From Paracoccaceae bacterium (GTDB taxonomy: Bacteria > Pseudomonadota > Alphaproteobacteria > Rhodobacterales > Rhodobacteraceae), in NCBI GenBank assembly GCA_002400675.1, contig NVQY01000199.1:1-7449 (forward strand): a stretch of 7,449 bases of DNA. Direction: 5' to 3'. The notes beneath the pieces are model-generated. The model searched no databases. It worked only from the letters and a program-made list of their open reading frames with translations, and was not told the origin of the DNA. Positions within the stretch are counted from its first letter, which is position 1. Each line of letters begins with the position of its first letter. Shown here in pieces: positions 1 through 5,926 of this stretch. The position numbers and the translations under genes were made by a program.

Positions 1-54
1 CAGCACGGCAGCAACCCCCGCGCCGGTCAGCGATTTGATCGGGGCGCGCGCCAT
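1..54 (-). CDS. lptD: N-terminus of probable LPS-assembly protein LptD (partial)
   Basis: Only the first 18 codons lie in the window; the gene runs off the left edge. The visible peptide begins MARAPIKSLTG and continues into a small, hydrophobic Ala/Val/Gly stretch, which fits the start of a Sec signal peptide (positively charged n-region, then hydrophobic core). The start is well supported. Its ATG (54-52) overlaps the lptG stop as TGATG, and a strong Shine-Dalgarno GGAGGA lies at 66-61, 6 nt upstream inside the lptG coding sequence. This implies translational coupling to lptG. In Rhodobacteraceae the gene after lptF-lptG is commonly lptD, the outer-membrane beta-barrel that inserts LPS into the outer leaflet. 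The name therefore rests on context and the signal-like N-terminus, not on any recognisable domain. It could be another exported protein. Confidence 0.6.
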   Translation of the reverse strand, partial: MARAPIKSLTGAGVAAVL

Positions 55-1151
55 CAGCCGTCCTCCGAATGCAGCAAAAGACCCCAGGTCAGCAGGATCG
101 CCGCCACCGGTGGGGCCCAGGCCGCCAGCAGCACCGGAATCTGCCCGTTCTCGCCCAGAATCTGCGCAAAGTTGCGGATGAAATAAAGCGTAAATCCCAG
201 CATCACCGCCGCCAGAACCGACACACCAGTGCCGCCAAACCGGGTGTGGCGCATGGTAAAGGCGGCGCCCACCAGAACCATGGCAATCAGGAACAGGGGC
301 CGCGCCAGTTCGACCTGAAACCACACTTCATAGCGTTTGGTGGAAAACCCGGCCTGCGCCAGATCGCGAATGGTGGCCGGCAGGTCATAGACGGAAATGC
401 CCGACGCGCTGCCCAGAGATTCGCGGATACGTTCGGTGGTCAGCGTGGTGGGCAGGCGCAGGATGTCGACTTCGGTGGAATTGGTCTCGGGGTTCTGGCC
501 CTCTTCCAGCGGCCAGATCTTGGCCTCGCGTAACACCCAGTCCTGCCCGTCCAGTTCGGCGTTGCGGGCAATGATGCGCCGCACCGGGCCGCCATCGGGC
601 GCGTAGGTCAGGATCGTGACATCATACAGCGTGACGGGATCGCTGCTATAGCCGGTGGCGTGGATCACCGACTGGCCTTTTGCGCTGCCCTGGCGCAGCC
701 ACAGACCTTCGCCGCTGAGGGACAGGACGGCAGGGCCGCCATTGCGATAGGTGTCGGCCAGTTGCTGAGACCGGTTCGACGTGGCCGCAATGATCGGGTT
801 CAGGGTGGTGACCGCCAGCCCGCCAATCACCGCCGCCACCACCATCGGGGCCGCCAGCGCGCGGATGCCGGAACGCCCGGTGGCCCGCGTCACCACCAGT
901 TCGCTGGACCGCGCCAGCCCGACGAACATCACAATGGTCGACAGGATCATCAACAGCGGCAGGATTTCACTGATCGCCTGCGGGGTGTTCAGCAGGGTCA
1001 GCACAAACAGCTGGCCAAAGCTGGCATCGACAGTCTGGAACCGGCGCAGTTGCTCTATCAGGTCGATCAGCATGATCAGCGTCAGGAACACCGCTCCGAT
1101 CAACAGGAAACTTTGGGTAAAGCGGCGCGCGTAATAGAAATCGAGGATCAT
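54..1151 (-). CDS. lptG: LPS export ABC transporter permease LptG
   Basis: Inner-membrane permease subunit of the LptB2FG exporter, which with LptF and the ATPase LptB extracts LPS and passes it to LptC. The protein has 365 residues, normal for the YjgP/YjgQ family. It shows the expected architecture: three membrane segments (about 12-32, 61-81, 100-120), a large periplasmic beta-jellyroll-like domain (about 125-270), then three more membrane segments (about 283-303, 308-328, 338-360). The cytoplasmic stretch SELVVTRATG (83-92) after TM2 matches the coupling helix of this family, which contacts LptB. The start ATG overlaps the lptF stop (ATGA, 1148-1151) and is preceded by a G6 run at 1162-1157, so it is probably coupled to lptF. 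LptG rather than LptF is assigned because it is the second gene of the pair and because of its MILDFYYARRF N-terminus; the two are paralogues. Confidence 0.95.
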   Translation of the reverse strand: MILDFYYARRFTQSFLLIGAVFLTLIMLIDLIEQLRRFQTVDASFGQLFVLTLLNTPQAISEILPLLMILSTIVMFVGLARSSELVVTRATGRSGIRALAAPMVVAAVIGGLAVTTLNPIIAATSNRSQQLADTYRNGGPAVLSLSGEGLWLRQGSAKGQSVIHATGYSSDPVTLYDVTILTYAPDGGPVRRIIARNAELDGQDWVLREAKIWPLEEGQNPETNSTEVDILRLPTTLTTERIRESLGSASGISVYDLPATIRDLAQAGFSTKRYEVWFQVELARPLFLIAMVLVGAAFTMRHTRFGGTGVSVLAAVMLGFTLYFIRNFAQILGENGQIPVLLAAWAPPVAAILLTWGLLLHSEDG

Positions 1152-2308
1152 GCCGACCCCCCAAGCGATGCCGGGTCGTTGCCTGTCGGCACATTCTGGC
1201 GGCCCAGCAAAACCCGCAACGGACGCGAGGCGATGCTAAGGAACACCGCGCTGATACCCAGACCGATCAGGGTCGGCAGGTAATACAGCGGCCACAGGTT
1301 GGCATTGTTCAGGGCGGGTTCAGAGATGATGCCGCGCAGCACTTCGAGGAACACCAGCAGGCCAAAGGCCAGCAGGATCTGACGCCAGACGCCAAACCGC
1401 GAATAGCCGCCCAGCATCAGCGAGGAAAATCCGATCAGGGTGACCGCAAGACAGATGGTGGCGCGGGCAAACCGCAGGTTCAGCTCTTCGGTCAAAAGGT
1501 CGACCGGGTGGCCCTCTTGTTTGGCGATTTCGGCGCGGTTGGTGAACAGCTCAAAGGTGGAAATGGTGCGAAAGTCGCGCACGCCGGGGCCGTCGGATTG
1601 TACCAGACTGCTGATGTTATACGAGAAATCGGCAAATACCGTGGTGGACAAGGTGCGGTTCTTGGCGTCCATCCGCTGTGCCAGCCCATCCACCATGACC
1701 AGATTGGTGCGGCTCCCGTCGCGCACCAGAAAGGCCCGCGCGCCGGTATAGATCGTCGCCTGTTCAGGGTCGCGTCGGTCAGACACGAACACATCGTTCA
1801 GGGTGCCGTCCGGGTCGATTTCGCGGATATAAAACGTCACGCCGGGGGCCGGGTGCAAAAAGTTGCCTTCGGTCAGCAGGCGCGCGGTGACATTGCGCGT
1901 CACTTCGGCCTCGCGCAGGGCCAGCTGCTTGGTCGAGGCGGGCATCAGGAAATGGGTCAGCACGCTCATCATCAGGGCGGTGAGCAGTCCGAACACCAGC
2001 GCCGGGCGCGCCAGCCGCCACGGGCTGGATCCGGTGGCCTGCATCACGGTCAGTTCACTCTCGCCCTTCAGGCGGTTGGTGACCCACACGGCCGAGGCAA
2101 ACGCCGCCATCGGCAACACGATACGGATCAGATTGGGCAGGGTCAGGGCGGTGAATTCAAGGAACACAAGCGCCGAATGGCCGTCGCCAATCAGCCGGTC
2201 AAACAGAATAACTGCCCGGTTGATCCAGAACACCGCCACCAGGATCAGCGAAAAAAATCCGAAGAAAACCAGATATTGCGACAGGACATATCTGTCGTAT
2301 CGTGACAC
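1148..2308 (-). CDS. lptF: LPS export ABC transporter permease LptF
   Basis: Second permease subunit of the LptB2FG LPS exporter in the inner membrane. With a GTG start at 2308 the protein has 386 residues. It begins with a short cytoplasmic SRYDRYVLSQYL, followed by TM segments near 12-30, 52-77 and 99-121, a periplasmic domain (about 125-275), and TMs near 282-302, 306-328 and 338-361. A cytoplasmic tail of about 25 residues ends at SLGGSA. The coupling-helix region ESELTVMQATG lies at about 83-93. I chose this GTG because the family begins almost directly with the amphipathic stretch before TM1, and because a G6-A-A run (2321-2314) lies just upstream as a ribosome binding site. An in-frame GTG at 2350 would add 14 residues of unconserved-looking sequence. 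First gene of the lptF-lptG-(lptD) operon and divergent from pepA. Confidence 0.94.
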   Translation of the reverse strand: MSRYDRYVLSQYLVFFGFFSLILVAVFWINRAVILFDRLIGDGHSALVFLEFTALTLPNLIRIVLPMAAFASAVWVTNRLKGESELTVMQATGSSPWRLARPALVFGLLTALMMSVLTHFLMPASTKQLALREAEVTRNVTARLLTEGNFLHPAPGVTFYIREIDPDGTLNDVFVSDRRDPEQATIYTGARAFLVRDGSRTNLVMVDGLAQRMDAKNRTLSTTVFADFSYNISSLVQSDGPGVRDFRTISTFELFTNRAEIAKQEGHPVDLLTEELNLRFARATICLAVTLIGFSSLMLGGYSRFGVWRQILLAFGLLVFLEVLRGIISEPALNNANLWPLYYLPTLIGLGISAVFLSIASRPLRVLLGRQNVPTGNDPASLGGSA

Positions 2309-2447
2309 CGCAGTTCCCCCCGAACGTCTGCCTGTAAAACCTGGACCCACTTTAGGGCAATTGATGCCCGGGGAAAACTGCTATCTGGTATATCTGCCCG
2401 CTGCGCGCTACCTAATGTGGTAACAACCCCATCAAAGGATCCATCCA
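2309..2447. promoter_or_regulatory. Divergent lptF / pepA intergenic control region
   Basis: This 139-bp spacer must hold the promoters of both the lptF operon (leftward) and pepA-holC (rightward), unless either is read from further away. Its centre is AT-richer than the flanks, around ATCTGGTATATCTG (2383-2396). TATCTG occurs twice 9 nt apart (2382-2387 and 2391-2396). Possible -10 elements are TATATC on the plus strand (2389-2394) and TATACC on the minus strand (2392-2387), but no good -35 sits at the usual distance. TTGATG (2361-2366) is 15 nt from the first TATCTG. The region is supported by gene orientation; the individual promoter elements are not. Confidence 0.4.
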
Positions 2448-3920
2448 ATGAGCCAGCCAACCGCAATCACCTTTGCGCCCACCGATATCGACGTCCTGGC
2501 AACCACCACCGGACGAATCGCCATCATCGTCACGCCCGACGGCAAACTGGACAAGGCCGCGCGCCGGGCCAACCGGCTGACCCGCGGGGCTGTAGAGCGT
2601 CTGATCGAAAGCGACGGCTTTGCCGGGGGCAAACCGGGGCGGGTGATTCCGCTGGCATGGCCCACGGGCATGGTGGCTGAGGCGCTGGATGTGCTGGTGC
2701 TGGAACGGCGCTGTTCGCCGATCGCTGCCCGCAAGGCGGGGGCGGCATTGGCGCGGGCCAAGGGCGACAAGGCGTTGCTGGTGATGGCGTCGAACATGCC
2801 CCGGGCCGGGGATCTGGCGCTGGGGCTGGCGCTGCGCGATTATCGGTTCGAGGTGCACAAGAGCGAGGCAAAATCAGCCAGCGGCGCGATCACCATTCAC
2901 CACAGCCGGGACGCAGAGATGACACAGGCGCTGGCCCCACTGATGGCGGTGGCCGAGGGCGTCTCGATGACCCGCGATCTGGTCAATGAGCCGGCCAACG
3001 TCCTGACCACCACCGAATTCGCCGACCGTCTGGCGGCGATGACCGACCTTGGCCTTGAGGTCGAAGTGCTGGACGAGGACGAACTGGAAACTCTTGGTAT
3101 GCGCACGCTGCTGTGCGTCGGGCAGGGGTCCGACAGCCCGTCCAAGGTCGTGGTCATGCGCTGGAACGGCGGCGAAAAAGACGCGGCCCCGCTGGCGCTG
3201 GTCGGCAAGGGCGTGGTGTTTGATACCGGCGGCATTTCGATCAAACCGGCCGGCGGCATGGAAGAGATGACCATGGACATGGGCGGTGCCGGCGTGGTGG
3301 CCGGCACCATGCGCGCGTTGGCGCTGCGCAAAGCACGGGCAAATGTGGTCGGGCTGGTTGGATTGGTGGAAAACATGCCATCCGGCAACGCGGTGCGCCC
3401 CGGCGACGTGGTGCGTTCAATGAAGGGCGACACGGTCGAGGTGATCAACACCGACGCCGAGGGGCGTTTGGTTCTGTGCGACGTGATGTGGTACGCGCAG
3501 GAACGCTTCAAACCCGCCGCGATGATTGATCTGGCCACCCTGACCGGCGCGATCATTGTCGGGCTGGGCCATGAAAACGCCGGGGTGTTTTCCAACGACG
3601 ACGACCTGTGCAAGGCGTTCCTCAAGGCGGCGCAGGCCAGCGGCGAAGGGGCGTGGCGGATGCCCTTGGGGTCGGCCTATGACGACCTGTTGAAATCGCG
3701 CATCGCCGACATGAAGAACATCGGTGGCCGCCCCGCCGGGTCGATCACCGCCGCGCAATTCCTGCAACGCTTTGTCAAGGACGAGACCCCGTGGATTCAC
3801 CTTGATATCGCCGGGGTCGCCCTGATCAGCAAGGAGTCTGATTACGCCCCCAAAGGGGCCACTGGCTGGGGCGTGATGGCGCTGAACCGGCTGATTTCTG
3901 ACCTGTACGAAGGCGAGTAA
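2448..3920 (+). CDS. pepA: Leucyl aminopeptidase (M17 family, PepA)
   Basis: Cytosolic two-metal aminopeptidase that removes N-terminal residues, preferably Leu, from peptides; M17 enzymes are hexamers. The 490-residue length is typical. The N-terminal regulatory/hexamerisation domain spans about 1-165 and the catalytic domain about 170-490. All expected active-site residues are present: K254 and D259 in VGKGVVFDTGG, K266 in SIKP, D277 in MDMGG, and D336, E338 and R340 in the family signature NTDAEGRL (334-341). In E. coli PepA the equivalents bind the two metals, and the Lys and Arg take part in catalysis. The ATG start has AAAGGA (2434-2439) 8 nt upstream. holC follows after 6 nt, so the two are probably co-transcribed. 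E. coli PepA also binds DNA (Xer recombination, carAB control); nothing in this sequence tells whether this one does. Confidence 0.97.
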   Translation: MSQPTAITFAPTDIDVLATTTGRIAIIVTPDGKLDKAARRANRLTRGAVERLIESDGFAGGKPGRVIPLAWPTGMVAEALDVLVLERRCSPIAARKAGAALARAKGDKALLVMASNMPRAGDLALGLALRDYRFEVHKSEAKSASGAITIHHSRDAEMTQALAPLMAVAEGVSMTRDLVNEPANVLTTTEFADRLAAMTDLGLEVEVLDEDELETLGMRTLLCVGQGSDSPSKVVVMRWNGGEKDAAPLALVGKGVVFDTGGISIKPAGGMEEMTMDMGGAGVVAGTMRALALRKARANVVGLVGLVENMPSGNAVRPGDVVRSMKGDTVEVINTDAEGRLVLCDVMWYAQERFKPAAMIDLATLTGAIIVGLGHENAGVFSNDDDLCKAFLKAAQASGEGAWRMPLGSAYDDLLKSRIADMKNIGGRPAGSITAAQFLQRFVKDETPWIHLDIAGVALISKESDYAPKGATGWGVMALNRLISDLYEGE

Positions 3921-3926
3921 CCAGTT

Positions 3927-4385
3927 GTGGGCGCAGTCTTTTTCTACCACCTGACCCGCACGCCGCTAGAGGCGACCTTGCCGGCATTGCTGGGCAAGGC
4001 GCGTCAGGCCGGATGGCGCGTGGCGGTGCGCGGGGTGGACCCTGCACGCATGGGGTGGCTGGATGAAAAGCTGTGGCTGGGGCCTGAGGATGGGTTCCTG
4101 GCGCACGGCGTCGCGGGCGGCGAACATGACGCCGCGCAACCCATTTTGCTGACCTGCGACGCGCAGGCCGCCAACGCGCCGTCCTGCGTAATGAGCGTCG
4201 ATGGCGCGACCGTGAGCGCGGATGAGGTTCAGGCGTTGGAGCGGGTGTGCATCCTGTTTGATGGCAATGATCAGGCGGCGTTGCAACAAGCACGCGTGCA
4301 GTGGAAAACCCTGACGGACGCGGGGTGTTCGGCGCAATACTGGTCCGAGGACAGCGGGCGCTGGGAGAAGAAGGCAGAGAAGTAG
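3927..4385 (+). CDS. holC: DNA polymerase III chi subunit (HolC)
   Basis: Accessory subunit of the replicative clamp-loader complex. In E. coli, chi pairs with psi and binds the C-terminus of single-stranded DNA binding protein, linking the polymerase to SSB-coated lagging strand. The protein has 152 residues against 147 in E. coli. Recognisable family blocks are FYHLT (6-10), WLDEKLW (44-50), FLAHG (57-61), QPILL (71-75), RVCILFDGND (106-115) and the C-terminal pattern AR..WK.L..AG....YW....G.W (122-146). The start is GTG, 6 nt after the pepA stop, with an AAGGCGAG ribosome-binding stretch lying in the last pepA codons; translation is likely coupled to pepA. The pepA-holC order is also found in E. 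coli. No psi subunit (HolD) gene is visible, as is usual for alphaproteobacteria. Confidence 0.93.
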   Translation: MGAVFFYHLTRTPLEATLPALLGKARQAGWRVAVRGVDPARMGWLDEKLWLGPEDGFLAHGVAGGEHDAAQPILLTCDAQAANAPSCVMSVDGATVSADEVQALERVCILFDGNDQAALQQARVQWKTLTDAGCSAQYWSEDSGRWEKKAEK

Positions 4386-4519
4386 GGGGTGCCTTGAGGT
4401 GGGGCAATTCTGCTCGGGTCAAATGCCGGGACTCGGGCGCGAGGGCCGTTCCTTCGACACCAATGGTGACCTGTCTTATGACTTACGTCCCGGTGCCAGA
4501 AACAAACGCGAGCAACACC

Positions 4520-4660
4520 ATGACCCTCTTGAAACTCCCAATCGTTTTCGCAGTCCTTTTGGCGGCTTCGGCCTGTGTCCCGGAACCGGGATCGCCCGAG
4601 TATGATGCGTATCAACGGAACAAAGCCAGTCGCGAAGCGGTGATGTATGAGGGGTTCTGA
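4520..4660 (+). CDS. Small predicted lipoprotein (46 aa), function unknown
   Basis: Tiny protein not assigned to a family. The 46 residues begin MTLLKLPIVFAVLLAASAC: one Lys, a hydrophobic core, then LAASAC, a plausible lipobox with Cys19 as the lipidated residue. The mature part would be only 28 residues, starting CVPEPGSPEYDAYQ, hydrophilic and mixed in charge, ending VMYEGF. The residue after Cys is Val rather than Asp, which by the enterobacterial rule would favour the outer membrane; this is inference. I prefer ATG 4520 because it places the signal peptide at the N-terminus. An in-frame ATG at 4478 would put about 14 polar residues first. The ribosome binding site is weak (GCGAG at 4508-4512). 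The gene lies 134 nt after holC on the same strand and converges with the protease gene, its stop 18 nt from that gene's stop. Confidence 0.7.
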   Translation: MTLLKLPIVFAVLLAASACVPEPGSPEYDAYQRNKASREAVMYEGF

Positions 4661-4678
4661 TTTCCCCACGCGCGCGCC

Positions 4679-5260
4679 TCACCGCGTCAACCGCAACCCC
4701 TGAGAGGTGATCTCGATCTTGCTCCACCTTTGCAGATAGCTCATTCCAAGCAGCGATTGCTCCATCTCGCCCTCGTTCACCCAGGCCCGCACGTTATGGT
4801 CCGTGATTTTCCCCAAAGACACCTGCGCCAACCTGACCGGCGCGGTGCGCACTTCGCCATTGGCGGTGGTGGCGCGCCCGGTAAAGGCCAGATCGGCGGG
4901 GTTGAGGCCGACTTTTTCGGCATCACTTTGCGTCAGCACCATTTGCGACGCACCAGTGTCCACCAGAAAATAAATCGCCACGTCATTGATCATCAGGGTC
5001 AGATAGTAATGCCCGTCCGGCGCGCGGGGCAGGTTGACGGAATTGTCGGCGCGCATTGTGCTTTGTTGCGGTCGGATGGTCTGGCGGATGTCGTCCCACA
5101 GGCCAATCGCCGCGATCACGCCAAGAAAAATCAGCCCCCACGCCACCGCCTGTTGCGCCAGCCTGCCCAGCGATTGGCGGTTCTGGGTAACGAACCACCC
5201 CACCAGAACCGCGCCCAACAGCCCGAGATAGGCCAGTCTGGCGATGTCGTCGCTATTCAT
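4679..5260 (-). CDS. Membrane-anchored clan AA (retropepsin-like) aspartic protease
   Basis: Predicted aspartic protease of the bacterial single-lobe type known as TIGR02281, which includes relatives of Caulobacter PerP. The 193 residues comprise two N-terminal hydrophobic segments (about 8-24 and 38-55), a short linker, then a retropepsin-like domain (about 72-193). The catalytic motif is VDTGAS with Asp101, preceded by a GHYYLTLMINDVAIYFLV strand pair (83-100). The C-terminal LLGMSYLQRW (170-179) corresponds to the conserved hydrophobic-hydrophobic-Gly motif of the fold. One lobe carries one catalytic Asp, so it must act as a dimer. The first TM could be a signal anchor; which side of the membrane the domain faces depends on whether both segments span. 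The ATG is supported by AGGA (5272-5269). Third gene after the ABC-F and marC genes, 36 nt from the latter. Substrate unknown. Confidence 0.88.
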   Translation of the reverse strand: MNSDDIARLAYLGLLGAVLVGWFVTQNRQSLGRLAQQAVAWGLIFLGVIAAIGLWDDIRQTIRPQQSTMRADNSVNLPRAPDGHYYLTLMINDVAIYFLVDTGASQMVLTQSDAEKVGLNPADLAFTGRATTANGEVRTAPVRLAQVSLGKITDHNVRAWVNEGEMEQSLLGMSYLQRWSKIEITSQGLRLTR

Positions 5261-5281
5261 GTCTTAAGTCCTGCGTCATGT

Positions 5282-5295
5282 CCCCTATGTAGGGG
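5282..5295. repeat. Short perfect palindrome between marC and the protease gene
   Basis: CCCCTA and TAGGGG form a perfect 6-bp inverted repeat around a central TG. It fills most of the 36-nt gap between the marC stop (5297) and the protease start (5260). There is no following T-run on either strand, so it is not a standard intrinsic terminator. In mRNA it could fold only as a 5-bp GC-rich stem with a 4-nt loop. It could also be a protein-binding half-site pair, or chance. Confidence 0.35.
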
Positions 5296-5296
5296 C

Positions 5297-5926
5297 TCAT
5301 GCGGCAAAGCCAAACTCGCGCAGGCCATCAAGGATGAATTGCACCGCCAAAGCCGCCAGCAACATGCCCAAAAGCCGGGTCACCACGTTGATGCCGGTCT
5401 TGCCCAGAAGGCGTTCCAACAGGCCCGACAACAGGAACATCACCAGCACCACGCACAGCACGGCGAGCATTACCACAATCACCACGCCCAGCCCCTCAAT
5501 GCCGGGGCGCTGCCCACTTAGCAGGATGATCGAGGCAATCGACCCCGGCCCGGCGATCAGCGGAATCGCCAGCGGGAACACGGACGGGTCGGGGCGGTCG
5601 TCGCCGGTCTGATCTTCGCGCCGTTTGGTGCGCCGTTCAAACAGCATGTCGAGCGCTGTCAGGAACAACAACGCGCCCCCCGCGACCCGAAACGCGGCCA
5701 TGGAAATGCCGACAAATCCCAGAACAGTCTCGCCAAACGCGGCAAACAGCATCAGCAACCCGGCGGCGGTCAGGCAGGCGCGCAGGGCGATTACACGGCG
5801 TTCGCGTGTGGTCATGCCTTGGGTCAGGGCGACAAACACCGGGGTCAGACCAAACGGGTCGATGATTACCAGCAGAGTGACAAAGGTCGAGATCAGGAAT
5901 GCTGTGTCAATCACCGGGTCGATCAT
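5297..5926 (-). CDS. MarC family integral membrane protein
   Basis: Polytopic inner-membrane protein of the MarC/UPF0056 family, 209 residues, a usual length. Expected segments are near 8-30, 45-64, 68-92, 115-137, 143-170 and 181-201, giving about six spans. Family hallmarks are visible: VIIDPFGLTPVF (20-31) in the first helix, PLAIPLIAGPGSI (118-130) in the fourth, and the C-terminal LLGMLLAALAVQFILDGL (185-202). A charged loop with many Arg and Asp lies at 97-114. The family was once linked to multiple antibiotic resistance, but for E. coli MarC that was not supported. It is often labelled a putative neutral amino acid transporter, and the true substrate is unknown. Its ATG overlaps the stop of the ABC-F gene (ATGA, 5923-5926), so the two are likely translationally coupled; the ribosome binding site is weak. 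Confidence 0.93.
   Translation of the reverse strand: MIDPVIDTAFLISTFVTLLVIIDPFGLTPVFVALTQGMTTRERRVIALRACLTAAGLLMLFAAFGETVLGFVGISMAAFRVAGGALLFLTALDMLFERRTKRREDQTGDDRPDPSVFPLAIPLIAGPGSIASIILLSGQRPGIEGLGVVIVVMLAVLCVVLVMFLLSGLLERLLGKTGINVVTRLLGMLLAALAVQFILDGLREFGFAA

Noticed and set aside
660..1283. Plus-strand open frame of 207 codons opposite lptG
   Set aside because: Composition dominated by Gln, Arg, His and Asp, antisense to lptG across the lptF-lptG junction; a shadow frame.
1508..2305. Long plus-strand open frame of 265 codons opposite lptF
   Set aside because: It is antisense to a clear lptF and rich in His, Gln, Arg and Gly in low-complexity runs, as expected for the complement of GC-rich coding DNA. 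No ribosome site or domain.
4301..4519. Upstream extension of the small lipoprotein frame into holC
   Set aside because: The frame is open, but the residues look like out-of-frame holC sequence, and the extension would bury the signal peptide in the middle of the protein.
4386..4519. Possible RNA gene or promoter in the holC-lipoprotein spacer
   Set aside because: Only weak hexamers (TTCGAC with TCTTAT at 15 nt) and 4-bp stems such as CTCG/CGAG; no tRNA-like or other recognisable fold.
4651..4667. GGGG...CCCC between the convergent lipoprotein and protease genes as a terminator
   Set aside because: Only 4 base pairs around a 9-nt loop, no T-run on either strand; the nearby CG alternation (4669-4676) does not extend it.
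4730..5521. Plus-strand open frame of 263 codons across the protease gene and part of marC
   Set aside because: Runs across two recognised minus-strand genes and their spacer; His/Gln-rich shadow composition.
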